From positions 930,001 to 994,000 of the forward strand of contig NW_024037065.1 of assembly GCF_015706575.1 (NCBI RefSeq): DNA of 64,000 nt. The letters are read 5' to 3'. Shown here piece after piece: positions 24,201 to 34,200 of the stretch. The position numbers were made by a program, and so were the translations under genes. Below the pieces are notes generated by a model. That model searched no databases, was not told the DNA's origin, and saw nothing but the letters and a program-made list of their open reading frames with translations. The first letter of the stretch is position 1. Each line of letters starts with the position of its first letter. Source of the DNA: Patiria miniata (Eukaryota > Echinodermata > Asteroidea > Valvatida > Asterinidae).

Positions 24201-25069
24201 GATTTCGACTTGCAGCAGGTCATTTATGTACCTCAATCTTGTAGATCAGAGCTATTCTACAAGAGGCGTTTGGCATGTTATAACTTTACGGTGTACGATC
24301 TAGCAAGTAGAGATGGGTATTGTTTTTTGGCTCATGAAGGCCAAACAAGAAGAGGATCTTGTGAAATTGCCTCCAATTTGAATGCATTCTTGCAGAAAAT
24401 GGACAATCTTGGTTTCGAAGAAATGGGTTTGTTTTCAGACGGATGCTGTGGTCAAAACAAAAACTCAATAATTCCTACAACGATGCTTGAGTTTGTTCAG
24501 TAGTCTAAGTCACTCAGATCAATAACACTACATTTCTTCGACGCAGGTCATGGCCAGAGTGAAGGAGATTCCATGCACAGTGTCATTGAGAAGGCTCTTA
24601 TAAGCAGACTGGGGATATTGGTGTACCTGCTCAACTTGTTCCTATTTGCCAAATGGCCAGAAAGAATCCCACACCATAAAAAGTCATACATGTCCAAGCC
24701 AAAGACATAACTGACTGGAAGACATTCAGTCAGAGGAAAGGTGTGTTGAAGGTACGTACATCGGAAGAAGGAATCAAAGTTGAGAGGCCAAAGTTCATGC
24801 AGCTTAATGTTGAAAAAGCTGATTCTGATATCATCAGATTTACATTTTCCCATGCAGACCACCAGTTTGCTACTCTGAACATAAGCAATGCACGCAGAAG
24901 TGTGGAAGATGAAACAATGACCCCGCAGCTTCTCTATTCATCTGGGCCGCCTAAAATATCACATGGCAAGTATGACGATCTCAAGAGTCTCTTTACAGGT
25001 AACACGCCAGTAATTTCTCATGCATTTTATCTCCAGCTTCACCACGGAAAGCTCTTTCATTTCCTATGA
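21277..25069 (+). pseudogene. DUF7869-like transposon protein (probable transposase), multi-exon, damaged copy
   Basis: Start: ATG 21277 in exon 21251-21302 joins in phase to 21973-22178 (LVQWDHDSTKNAVDLSDL, WSGKVLDIDEDE) and to 22320 onward. Next come a Ser/Thr/Pro repeat region (SGTPTACSPQ-type, 22400-22780) and a Cys/His cluster (C-X4-C-X7-C-X2-C-X4-C, LCYDHF, near 22880-22960). The core follows: CKFCPIRKLDCHKISDEDC, the helix-turn-helix-like TLGISERQVRTVIQKR, KKDLCGLC, VYDLASRDGYCFLAHEGQTR, FSDGCCGQNKN, and GHGQSEGDSMHSVIEKA. The Asp residues in the last three motifs resemble an RNase H-type DDE/D site (inference). The family name is from memory. Damage in this copy: frame changes near 23390-23440, 23690 and 24608, and stops at 24501 and 24677; several sit in A-runs and could be assembly indels. 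The join from exon 3 into the 23008 block is unresolved. Confidence 0.7.
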
Positions 25070-25219
25070 TGCTCATTCAGCATCAATTATTTTCTGCATT
25101 CTAATGGAAAGTGTTCATGCTTGTCTGAAGACAAGGTAACCTCATCTTTATAACTCAGCTGCCAATAAAATGTGTTTTTTTCTTGCTCAGAAGGCCAGTC
25201 ATAACGAAAGAATGTTTTT

Positions 25220-25503
25220 GCTGTTCAACATGTAAGTCTGTCTGAAGAAAACATTTCAGAAACAGTTAGCCGCTGTATTACACACACATAGCAACTTTGT
25301 GCTTAATTTTAATCAGAGAAGTTCTGCAGGAAGTATATAAGCTGTTCGATGGATATTTGAATATTTTGGCTGTTCACCAGGTAAGTCTGAAGAAAAAATT
25401 GAAAGAATATTCTGTAGCTGTTGTATTACACATAGCATTATTGTGCCAAGTTTTAATCAGAGATGTTCAGCAGGAAGCTGTTCGATGGCTATTGAATTGT
25501 TAC
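25220..25503 (+). repeat. Two diverged tandem copies of a roughly 140-bp unit
   Basis: Copy 1 (25220-25368) and copy 2 (25369-25503) share GCTGTTCA, GTAAGTCTG, AAGAAAA, GTATTACACA and GCTGTTCGATGG in order. They lie just downstream of the transposon gene and may be part of its 3' region. Confidence 0.65.
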
Positions 25504-25810
25504 ACATGAAAGCCAAACTGAGTTAAGCTTTTCCGAAGAAGTAAGCAATCTCCTGTAAAAGGGTGAATTCGTTTTACCAAAGATTTTACACAATGAAACA
25601 TAAGAAATTGTTACTATTATGTTGCAAGATGTTAGCTGTTGGTTAGCGTTTTAAAAATTGTAGATATTTATGAAAATGATTTATTGTTGGCATTATTTTA
25701 GCAAACCGGGTGTATGTGAAGCAGGATTTTCTGGAAGTATTGGCTATTTTATTGTTCGCAGATTCAGCCATTGTTGAGATGACATGAGATGGATGAGAGT
25801 ACTTTATTCA

Positions 25811-26216
25811 TTTGCGTAATCATTTCGAATGGGTTGTGACAACTGATCACATGGCAACTATTTAGTTATTTGGAAACAAGGTTGTTAATGTTGACATCAT
25901 ACCTTAGCCTAAGCAGTTTGTACTCATTTAATGATTTTACGATTTGTACAGATTACAGAAAATAATTTATCAAAGTGGTTGACAGGGGAAAACAAGAATC
26001 AAATGTGTTTATTTATTAATTTGTGTAATCATTTCGAATGGGTTGTGACAACTGATCACAGGGCAACTATTTAGTTATTTGGAAACAAGGTTGTTAATGT
26101 TGACATTATACCTTAGCCTAAGCAATTTGTACTCATTTAATGATTTTACGATTTGTACAGATTACAGAAAAAAATTTATCAAAGTGGTTAACAGGGGAAA
26201 ACAAGAATCAAATGTG
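25811..26216 (+). repeat. Near-identical tandem duplication, 209-bp period
   Basis: 25811-26019 and 26020-26216 differ at only a handful of positions; both contain CATTTCGAATGGGTTGTGAC and CCTTAGCCTAAGCA. The duplication appears recent relative to its surroundings. No coding content. Confidence 0.85.
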
Positions 26217-26558
26217 CATATACCATGATTGCGTCAACTGAACCAGTGTCATATGGCTTTTAAAATGTATATAATAACTCGTATTTTCAAGATACATTAC
26301 TCATCTGATTTTGTTTCACTTTTAACCATCCTAATGTAGAGAATCCTAGGGGACGGGGTGAGGTTGGGTGATGAGGTAGTACTACTACTAGTGTGGGTTG
26401 TATGACTGACTGGTGAAGAGCTCTGGGTCTGGCTAAATGGGTGATTGGGAGGGCAACACGGGCACGCAGGTCCTAGTGAACAGGTGACGCTTTGAAGGTT
26501 AGTTTCCTTGCCTCAGGCTCAATGACTGCCATTTATTCCTGCCAACCTGCCAGCCCAG

Positions 26559-26590
26559 CTGCCAATTCTCACTGTATGAGAATTCGGCAG
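26559..26590. repeat. Small palindrome plus a 26-bp direct repeat at 27249
   Basis: CTGCCAATTCTCA and TGAGAATTCGGCAG pair around CTGTA. The right half and flank (CTGTATGAGAATTCGGCAGT..., 26572-26597) recur exactly at 27249-27274, 677 bp away. This is probably the trace of an insertion or duplication inside the transposon. Confidence 0.6.
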
Positions 26591-26599
26591 TGAGGTGAA

Positions 26600-28439
26600 A
26601 ATACAAAGAATACAAATTACCAAAAAGCACGCACATGTCAATAAACGTGTACATGTAGATCTATTTCCCCAAATTAAATAAACAATCTTCGCATGAAATA
26701 AGAATTACCTTAGGCAATGCCGAACATAAAGGAGCAGGCTCACATTTTACACATGCTGGCCAGGCACATTCATACACACTATCAACCACTTTCATACACA
26801 CCGGTCCTCAATGAACAGGAAGAGCCATTATTTGTGGGTTAATATTCCCTAAATGTAAACCTTAGATAATCATAGTACATGTACTGGAATCCGACAATGC
26901 GCAATAAGACCCATGTTAAATTATACATGACCATAAATACGTACGTAACGTTATACATGTACACAATTACATGGAAATATCACGTGTGCGCGCACCGTGC
27001 TGTCACATTTTGCACGTGAACGCGTGTATGCCTATACTACACGCACAATGTTCGCTAAACTCTCCACAACGAGCTCACACTTTGGAGCCCAAAACCTACA
27101 TTTATATCTTATCAAAACTTTACTTTAATGCCTCCAGTATTATCTATGAACACTAGCGGACACATCCTAATGCAATATTGGGTAGCGTGCAGTTTGCAAA
27201 CAAATGATATTTCAATTAAAAAACGAGCTTCAAAAGTTGACAACGTACCTGTATGAGAATTCGGCAGTGAGGTGCCGGTCAAGGGTTATGCAAGGCACAG
27301 GTCACGTACATAATAAGGGGCGTGGCTTAACTACATGTAAACACTACGTGCATATCATACGCACACTCTACACTAAATACCAGGTCTTCAAATTGAATTC
27401 ATTTGCATTTCTGATTATAATGTCAACCCACCAATGTGATCTGCTAAAGTACAAGTAAAACCTGCAATAACATGAAATAATGTTTTTTTTTAACAAACAT
27501 TCACTTAAAAAGGTGAAGCAAAACAAGAACAATTTTATTTTTGTCGAAAATGCCTTTGTCAAGAAAATGTTTACTCAATAGGGTAGGTTTATCAATTAAA
27601 CATCTGAAGACCTCGTCGTACGTAATAATTTATTTGATACTTTTATTTAACAACTCAAATGAATTGATATTTAAAGGCAGGATATACTTTTGGTAATTGT
27701 CAAAGACCATTTTCTCCCTTGGTGTATCCTTCATGCCTGAAACCTTTCTCAGGTTCAAATTTTGGGGTGAAAAATTACCTCTTTCTCTAAAACTATGTTA
27801 CTTCAAAGGGGGCCTTTTCTTACAATGTTTTTTAATATCAACAGCTCTCCAGTGCTCTTTACCAAGTAAGTTGCCATGATCATTAACTTGTGGAGTAGTT
27901 ACCAAAAGTACACCCTGCCTTTAAAAGAAATTGTAACTGAATGAATTTTGTTTTAACACTGCTGATGAAATATAGATTTTAAACAATTTTTATTATTAAA
28001 ATCTGCTGATAAAAAAAACACTGATAATCTTCAAAATATTTTGCATTACATCATATCACTGCAATGTCTCACTAATGAATTGTAAAAAAAAAAAACTTAA
28101 ACCATTTTGGAGCTTGTGATTTACATGAATTTGTTGTTACTGAAATTTAGAAAACGAAATTGTTAACAAATTCATTAAAAAAAGAGAGGTGAAAATACTT
28201 GCTTCGACTCTTCTTTGTTTTACACCCCCACCCCATGGTTGTTTCTGTGTATTATGTTTTAATGATACCCCGGCAGTTCACATGACTTATTTCTTCGCTA
28301 TGGTTATTAATCCCCGCAATATCTTAATTATCATGCATGTTAAAGACAAGACATTTTAGGTACTTTTTTCCACTTAAAATGTGTGCATAATGGACAACCA
28401 AAACAGCTACAAGACAACTCGACCCAATATATCTCTTAG
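26600..28439. other. Non-coding interior of the transposon
   Basis: This is AT-rich sequence with short, non-protein-like ORFs only. The 26940-27060 stretch is locally CpG-rich (CGTGTGCGCGCACCGTG). No exon or further gene can be supported. Confidence 0.4.
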
Positions 28440-28752
28440 TTTTCACGAAGTGACTGTTTACATACGGGCAAGCCGGCGTCTGTTTTATGCGTACAAGACA
28501 AGTCGACCCACTGACATTTGGTTTTCACGAAGTGACACTTTGAATACGGGCAACGCGGTATGTGTGTGTAAACGTTTTCACGAAGTGACACTTTGCATAC
28601 GGGCAACGCGTTGTGTGTGTGTTGGGGTTTTCACGAAGTGACACTTTGAATACGGGCAACGCGGTGTGTGTGTAAACGTTTTCACGAAGTGACTGTTTGG
28701 ATACGGGCAACTTACACAATGCGCGCTGTGTGTTTGTAAGTTTTCACGAAGT
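28440..28752 (+). repeat. Subterminal array of six TTTTCACGAAGTG boxes
   Basis: Boxes start at 28440, 28522, 28575, 28628, 28679 and 28741. Five are followed by AC(A/T)(C/G)T(G/T)T then ATACGGGCAA. Spacing is 51-53 bp for the middle three intervals. Repeated subterminal boxes are typical transposase-binding sites in large DNA transposons; that role is inferred. Confidence 0.8.
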
Positions 28753-28959
28753 GTCTTTGTGCTTTATGAACGACTTCTCATTAACTGTGAAATTGTTTTT
28801 ATGAAGTATTTGGCTAGATTATTTAAGGTATCAACTTTCATGCACTCATTTTGGGGGAAATTCCCCATGACACAAATCCGTCAGAAAAGGATATTAACAG
28901 ATCACCAACTTCAAATGCGATTATTTCTAAATCACGTTTTACCTCTGTGCGGTCGGTCG

Positions 28960-28983
28960 CGTCAGTTCGTGAAACCTGCGACG
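28960..28983 (-). repeat. Right terminal inverted repeat
   Basis: Reverse complement begins CGTCGCAGGTTTCACGAA and matches 20469-20492 at 23 of 24 positions. It is followed by ATAT, matching the left flank. Confidence 0.8.
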
Positions 28984-29280
28984 ATATATGTGTGCAACAG
29001 GCCCCCTGGTGGCTGCTTCCTTTTGATTGGCTAAGGCATAATGCGCGGGGCCGGTCAGGTACGCATCTTTGCGTTGGTCGTAAACATCTAAAAATATAAC
29101 CTAGACATGACGTCATCTATTTACGAAGGCTGTGGTGCATGGGGGACGCTATTAGTTTAAAACACCACAACACATGGTGTTTACGTGTTGACCTGGATTA
29201 CCATCCAGGTCATAGGTCATCTTTGCCAGTTGATGTACTTATTTATTGATTGATTATGTTTTCTCATTTCTATTTTCAGA

Positions 29281-29406
29281 CGATCGACTACATCTTCATG
29301 GTACTGTTGCAGGAGGCCTACGTTGTAATTGCTTCAGATTACCTAAAGGTCTCAAAGAGTACCGCGGAGGGAATTCTCCAAAACGTTTAGATATAACATA
29401 TCCCAG
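29281..29406 (+). CDS. Possible internal exon (unknown protein)
   Basis: The acceptor TTTTCAG precedes 29281. One frame stays open to a donor-like GTTAAAG at 29407 (DRLHLHGTVAGGLRCNCFRL...). Another reads IASDYLKVSKSTAEGILQNV to a TAG. Both look protein-like, so the frame is uncertain. Confidence 0.25.
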
Positions 29407-29409
29407 GTT

Positions 29410-30664
29410 AAAGGGAATTAGATAAAACAATTTGCAGTCACAAAACGAAATGATCAAATTATAACAAAATATACTTGACTGTTAGGGAAAGACTGTTAGG
29501 GTCTAATTAATTAGCATGCTGTAAAATAGTGGCACCTGGTGTGCTAACCGTTTTTCAAGAAACTTGTACTCAGTTTCCGGCAAAGCTGGTCGGCCGACCA
29601 GCGTTGGAGTAGCTGGCCTTTTTATTTTAAATTGCTGCTAATTGTTTCCATAATTATTTAGTTATTCCGCGTTTTCTTTGCAATTGATTACACAACTGTG
29701 AAAGGTGTACAAAGTTGCTAAGTGCTAGACTGATTCTCTGACCCTACAATTCCCCAGTCTAGCTATAAATTCTCCATTTAATCTTGGGGTCATTAAGGAA
29801 CCAGACTACCAGAACATTTAGTGGAGCAGCTGACTAGTTCAAGCCAAATAATGGACCAGCAAATAGTATTCAAGTTTCAGTTTTAAGTGTTGTATGATAT
29901 AGGACAGTTGTCTTGTTTCTTTGTCATGAATTCAGGGTTTATTGAAATGTTAAAAGAGTTCAGCTACATGCAGTTCATGTTGTACGGTGTATTTTCATGG
30001 TTATTTTGTATTTATATTAATATTTTAAGTGCAAATACGTATTAGGTAAACTCAATTGCATCTCGTTTTTTTATAGAACAGGGATGAAATGTGTCGGCCT
30101 GATTTCAGGATTTTTTTTCAGGATTTTTCCTGATTTCACAATTGTTTAAAGAATCTAAATGTGCAGTTTCTGAAGTTTTTTTGTTACCTGTAAAGGTTTA
30201 CGTAGAACAAAGGCAGGGGTATTTAAGGGAACCTTTCAGCAAATCCGAATTGAAAACATAACTGTGTGCTCTGTTGCACAGCAACCATCAAAGCCTCTTC
30301 TTGATTAAATTGTGGATTGAATTTGTCCAATCTCACCCCTGACACACATGTAATCTCTAAACGGCAAATGTAGGCGGCTGCGGTTTATCACTTTAGTTTG
30401 AACATCTCTAACTGAAAAAAAGTTTCACTCAAAAATGTTTCTTGTTAAAAAAAATGATTGAAATGATTGAAACATACCCTGTGTACCAATGACCCAATAT
30501 GTCCTCTTCTTGATCATTTTGTGGTACATACATAATGTAATCTCTAACTGGCAAATGTATGGGCGGCTGCGTATTTTTCCTAAGTTTTGACTACATACAA
30601 GTTATCCCTAGTTTGAATATCCCTAACTGAACAGCCTTCACTAAAAAATTCTAACCTCATTCAG
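29410..30664. other. No gene seen
   Basis: AT-rich sequence with no acceptable exon. A diverged direct repeat (AATCTCTAA(A/C)(C/T)GGCAAATGTA...GGCGGCTGCG) occurs near 30350-30385 and 30538-30572. Confidence 0.4.
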
Positions 30665-30803
30665 GGGCAAAACGGGACAGGACAATCACCTCTTCTGTAC
30701 CAGATTGGCCAACACATTCAGAGAACACTGCCCATGCTAACGACACAAGAGCATTAACGACATCATTGGCACCTAGTCAACTGGAATTCCATACATATAG
30801 TAG
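30665..30803 (+). CDS. Possible exon (unknown protein)
   Basis: CCTCATTCAG precedes 30665 and a GTGAGTT donor follows. The block is open in one frame throughout (RDRTITSSVPDWPTHSENTA...). In the phase expected after 29406 it stops after 24 codons. No product can be named. Confidence 0.2.
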
Positions 30804-31166
30804 GTGAGTTCCTTTCCACATACTTTGGTAATATCTACATGTACCTTTCAATTTTGGTGACGACATGAGGGGACATATCAATCTAATCTAGATAGTGCTT
30901 ATAACAGTAGTACTTATGAAGTCAATTAGTTGAGATCCTGTATCCATCAAAGTCCCCCAACAGCTTCAAAATCATAGAGCTGTATTAAATTATACTACAG
31001 CCCTAACTCCTCATTCTTACATGAATCCATCAAAAAAGTCCCCCAGTTTGTTTAATAAGGCGATATATTTTGAGTCCGCCCGCCCCCGCCGAAATCCCCC
31101 GAAACAGGGTTGTGGTTTTTGATGGATTTGGGTACGTTAGGGTTTTAATAATTACCCAGAGCCAAG

Positions 31167-31252
31167 TGCTCCAGTCATATTTTAATTCATTTCAACTGAC
31201 CAACCACAAGCGCTCCAGTTGTATTTAATTCATTTCAACTGACCAACCACAT
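31167..31252 (+). repeat. Two tandem copies of a roughly 43-bp unit
   Basis: GCTCCAGT...TTTAATTCATTTCAACTGACCAACCACA occurs twice back to back, just below the last recombinase exon found. No function can be seen. Confidence 0.6.
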
Positions 31253-31292
31253 ATTCGTTCCCTTAATTATAATTGCGAACAAGTACACTCAC

Positions 31293-34200
31293 CTTTGTAG
31301 ACGTCTTTTGAATGGCGGAGTTTGTCGCCAATTTGCTTGTCGCTATAACCTTTTAGGGACTCGACCCTGCTTTTGATGAACCGAGCCTGTATTAGGAAGA
31401 TAAAGAGTTTTGTAATATCTACATTTGTATTAACCCTTACCTCACTAAAGATATAAAATACTACCGTTGGTAAACTGTAGAATGCAGTACTTGCACATTG
31501 GCACAGCAGTCATACTTTTTTTGGTATTTGGTGCTGTATGCATAATTTCTGTAGTATTCTGTAACTACTCTGTTCTTCATCCCAAAGTAATGGCTAGGAC
31601 ATAAATTAACTGGTATACTGAACTGCTAGAACAAAAGTGTGAAGAAAAAGAATTGAATTAGCACCCACTGTTTCTCTGTACGAGGCTCGTGGCGCGATTT
31701 TGATGTATTCTTGCTGAAGCTTCAGCATTTGTTGCACCTCTTCAGTAGTGTAGACGGTGTATGAAGGAGTCCTCTGTGGTTTGTTGGTACATCCATAAAA
31801 GCTAGTCACCTGCAAGAACAATTCAGGATTTTGTATCAAGCAAACTGCAATAAACTGGATATGAGGTTAAATGGGTATTCGTTATCAATTCAACACAATC
31901 TCGGAATGAAGTTGCTGTTTGGATTTTTCAAAAAGGTCCGCAAGATAATACTGTCACATTGGTGTGCGCAAGGTACAAGTGTTTACAGTGAGCTTTACAC
32001 TTTACAGCTTTACAGTGTAAACTGCAACTTTCACGATCGTCATGATTGTGAATTTTTTTTTAATTTTCCCATGTTCCCTGGTTTTCATTTTTGAAATCCC
32101 CTACAAATGACATTCGAAACCTTTCTTTATTTTATTGTCGTTGAGTCGTACTTTTTTCTGAGTACTGAATACTGCCAAGTACTTAGGTTACCGAGTACGA
32201 GTACTTCCGACTACAAGTTCAGGTCTACAAGTACATTTGTATGTGCACTGGTATTTCCGAATATAAAGACCAACTCACTGCTAGGACACTGCTGAGAAGT
32301 TACTCAGTAATTTGTGCAGTTGGTAGCAGGTACCATATCCATAATCTGGAACTAGTTCCAGATGTTAATGGTCAGGTACTCAAGTACCTGGTTCTGATGC
32401 AAAGTCCTACATTTTGTTCTTCAAAATGAAAACTTAATTCCTGATGAACCCTAACTCCGTAGGCCTTTTTCATAGGATGTAGCCTCAATCCATTTAGCCT
32501 CAATCCTGCAAATTCATCCATTATTTTTTGAATATGGCCCTTGGAGCGGTGACCACTGCCTGAATCCTGCAAAATCCTGCAGCAGTGACTGTCAGTATGT
32601 TGAGGCTTGGCCAGTGACATCCTGAAACAGTATGGAGGATATCAAGCATAATCCAGGCCTATATTTTTGCACGGCTGAGCAAAAACTACACAAGGTACGG
32701 CCCAAGACCTTGACAAAGCTGCATCCTACGAAATCTGAGTAATACCATGTAACCTCAATCCTCCAAATTCCTTCACTTTGGTAAAGAGGATTTTGAAGGA
32801 TTCAGGGCGGTTAGGCTTAAAGTCGGATCATTAGTTTTTGTCAAAGAACTAAGTAAATGTACATGTAGCATGACCTTTGAGCTACAATGTACCATACATG
32901 TAGTTGTACAAAGCCAAGTTCACAGCATTTTACAATGTAAGTGTCCAGTGAATGTTATTTTTTCCAAACTGGCACTCCTCTAGTGTTTGAAGTTCACTTC
33001 TGCTACCGATACGTGGTCACTGCAATGAAATGTGGAGTACATGTACGTAAACTTACATTTCGTACTGCACTAGTCTCGCAGTTACCAGTTTGCTTCGGGG
33101 AAAGTGTGGGTGGTGGGGCTGGTGGGGCTGGCATGTGTGGTAGGTCATGTGCCTCCTCGTGTGATGATTTCGCAGGTTCCTCCACAACTTCCTCCGAAAT
33201 TTCCTGGCGCACCGGCTGAACTTGTGGAGGGTCACTCTGAGAAAAGAACAAGAATAATGTCCAAGATGCATACAACAATTATGTAGCAAAATATAATACC
33301 CCCCTCCCCAAATGGTAACTGCTTCCGATTACATGGCATTCGAAAATAGGGTAGGTAGGGAATTTTGTTTTGTGTACGATTATATGGAGGCATCTGCGTG
33401 TAGTCATGAGTAAAGGGTATAAATTCATGGTTTTGGTGTTTTTTTTTTTCTTTTTCATTTTTTAAATAAAAAACATAGGGTAGGGGCTGTCAGAATAGGG
33501 TAAGTAGGGAAATCGGAAGCAGAAATATTGTGTTTTTTGGGGCATAAGATATTTTTGTTTGTACTTTTGTAGTAACTCTTCCTGCTTCTTTTGGTGACAT
33601 TTTCATTGGCTAAAGCATGACTGCACAAGGAGACAATTAAAGGGGTTGGTTGAATCTGACTTGTGCAAAGTGTGTAGATTTTCTTTTACTCACACTGCAT
33701 GCTGACAAATGAAAACAGTTCAAATATGTAAATGAGAAATATGTTCTTTTTATGCCCCGCGGCGAAGCCGAAGGGGCATACTGTTTCCGACATGTCCTTC
33801 CGTGGGTGTGTGGGTGGGTGTGTGTGTGTGTTTGGGTGAGCTTGTCTTACATACGCAGTGTGGACTTCCGAACAAAAGACGTCCACATAATGTAGGTAGC
33901 ACCGACGTTGTGTGGACTTACCCCACGTCCACACAGTGTTTCCCCATTTCTGGAAAACAGGTTTAGAGGCATTTTTGGGTTAGGTTTATTTGTAGCAGAA
34001 TGAAGAGAAACACTGAAGGGAATCATAGAAAAAAAATTGGGTTGAAAGAGTTTTCACAGTTTGAGAAAAATGAGTTTTTTCACTGGTTTTTCTTAACTAC
34101 ACGAAAGCAATGGAAAGTCCACACTAGTCATGTGAAACAAGTAGTTTGTGTGTTGGTGTGTGTGTCCGGACAAATTTTGTCAGCGCGATAACTTGGGAAA

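Larger units (their letters stand above)
20469..28983 (+). mobile_element. 8.5-kb DNA transposon with CGTCGCAGG termini, carrying a DUF7869-like gene
   Basis: The left end begins CGTCGCAGGTTTCACGAA (20469). The right end is its reverse complement, ending CCTGCGACG at 28983, with 23 of 24 terminal bases matching. ATAT flanks both sides (20465-20468 and 28984-28987), consistent with a 4-bp target duplication. Inside each end are CACGAAGTGAC boxes: degenerate on the left (to 20705) and a clear six-copy array on the right (28440-28752). The only substantial coding unit is the gene at 21277-25069, read inward from the left end. The 25.1-28.4 kb part is non-coding, with tandem duplications. The superfamily is not one I can name. 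Confidence 0.75.

Noticed and set aside
28440-28752. CRISPR-like regular repeats
   Set aside because: The boxes are short, sit at a transposon end in intron-rich eukaryotic DNA, and have no cas genes or unique spacers of constant length.
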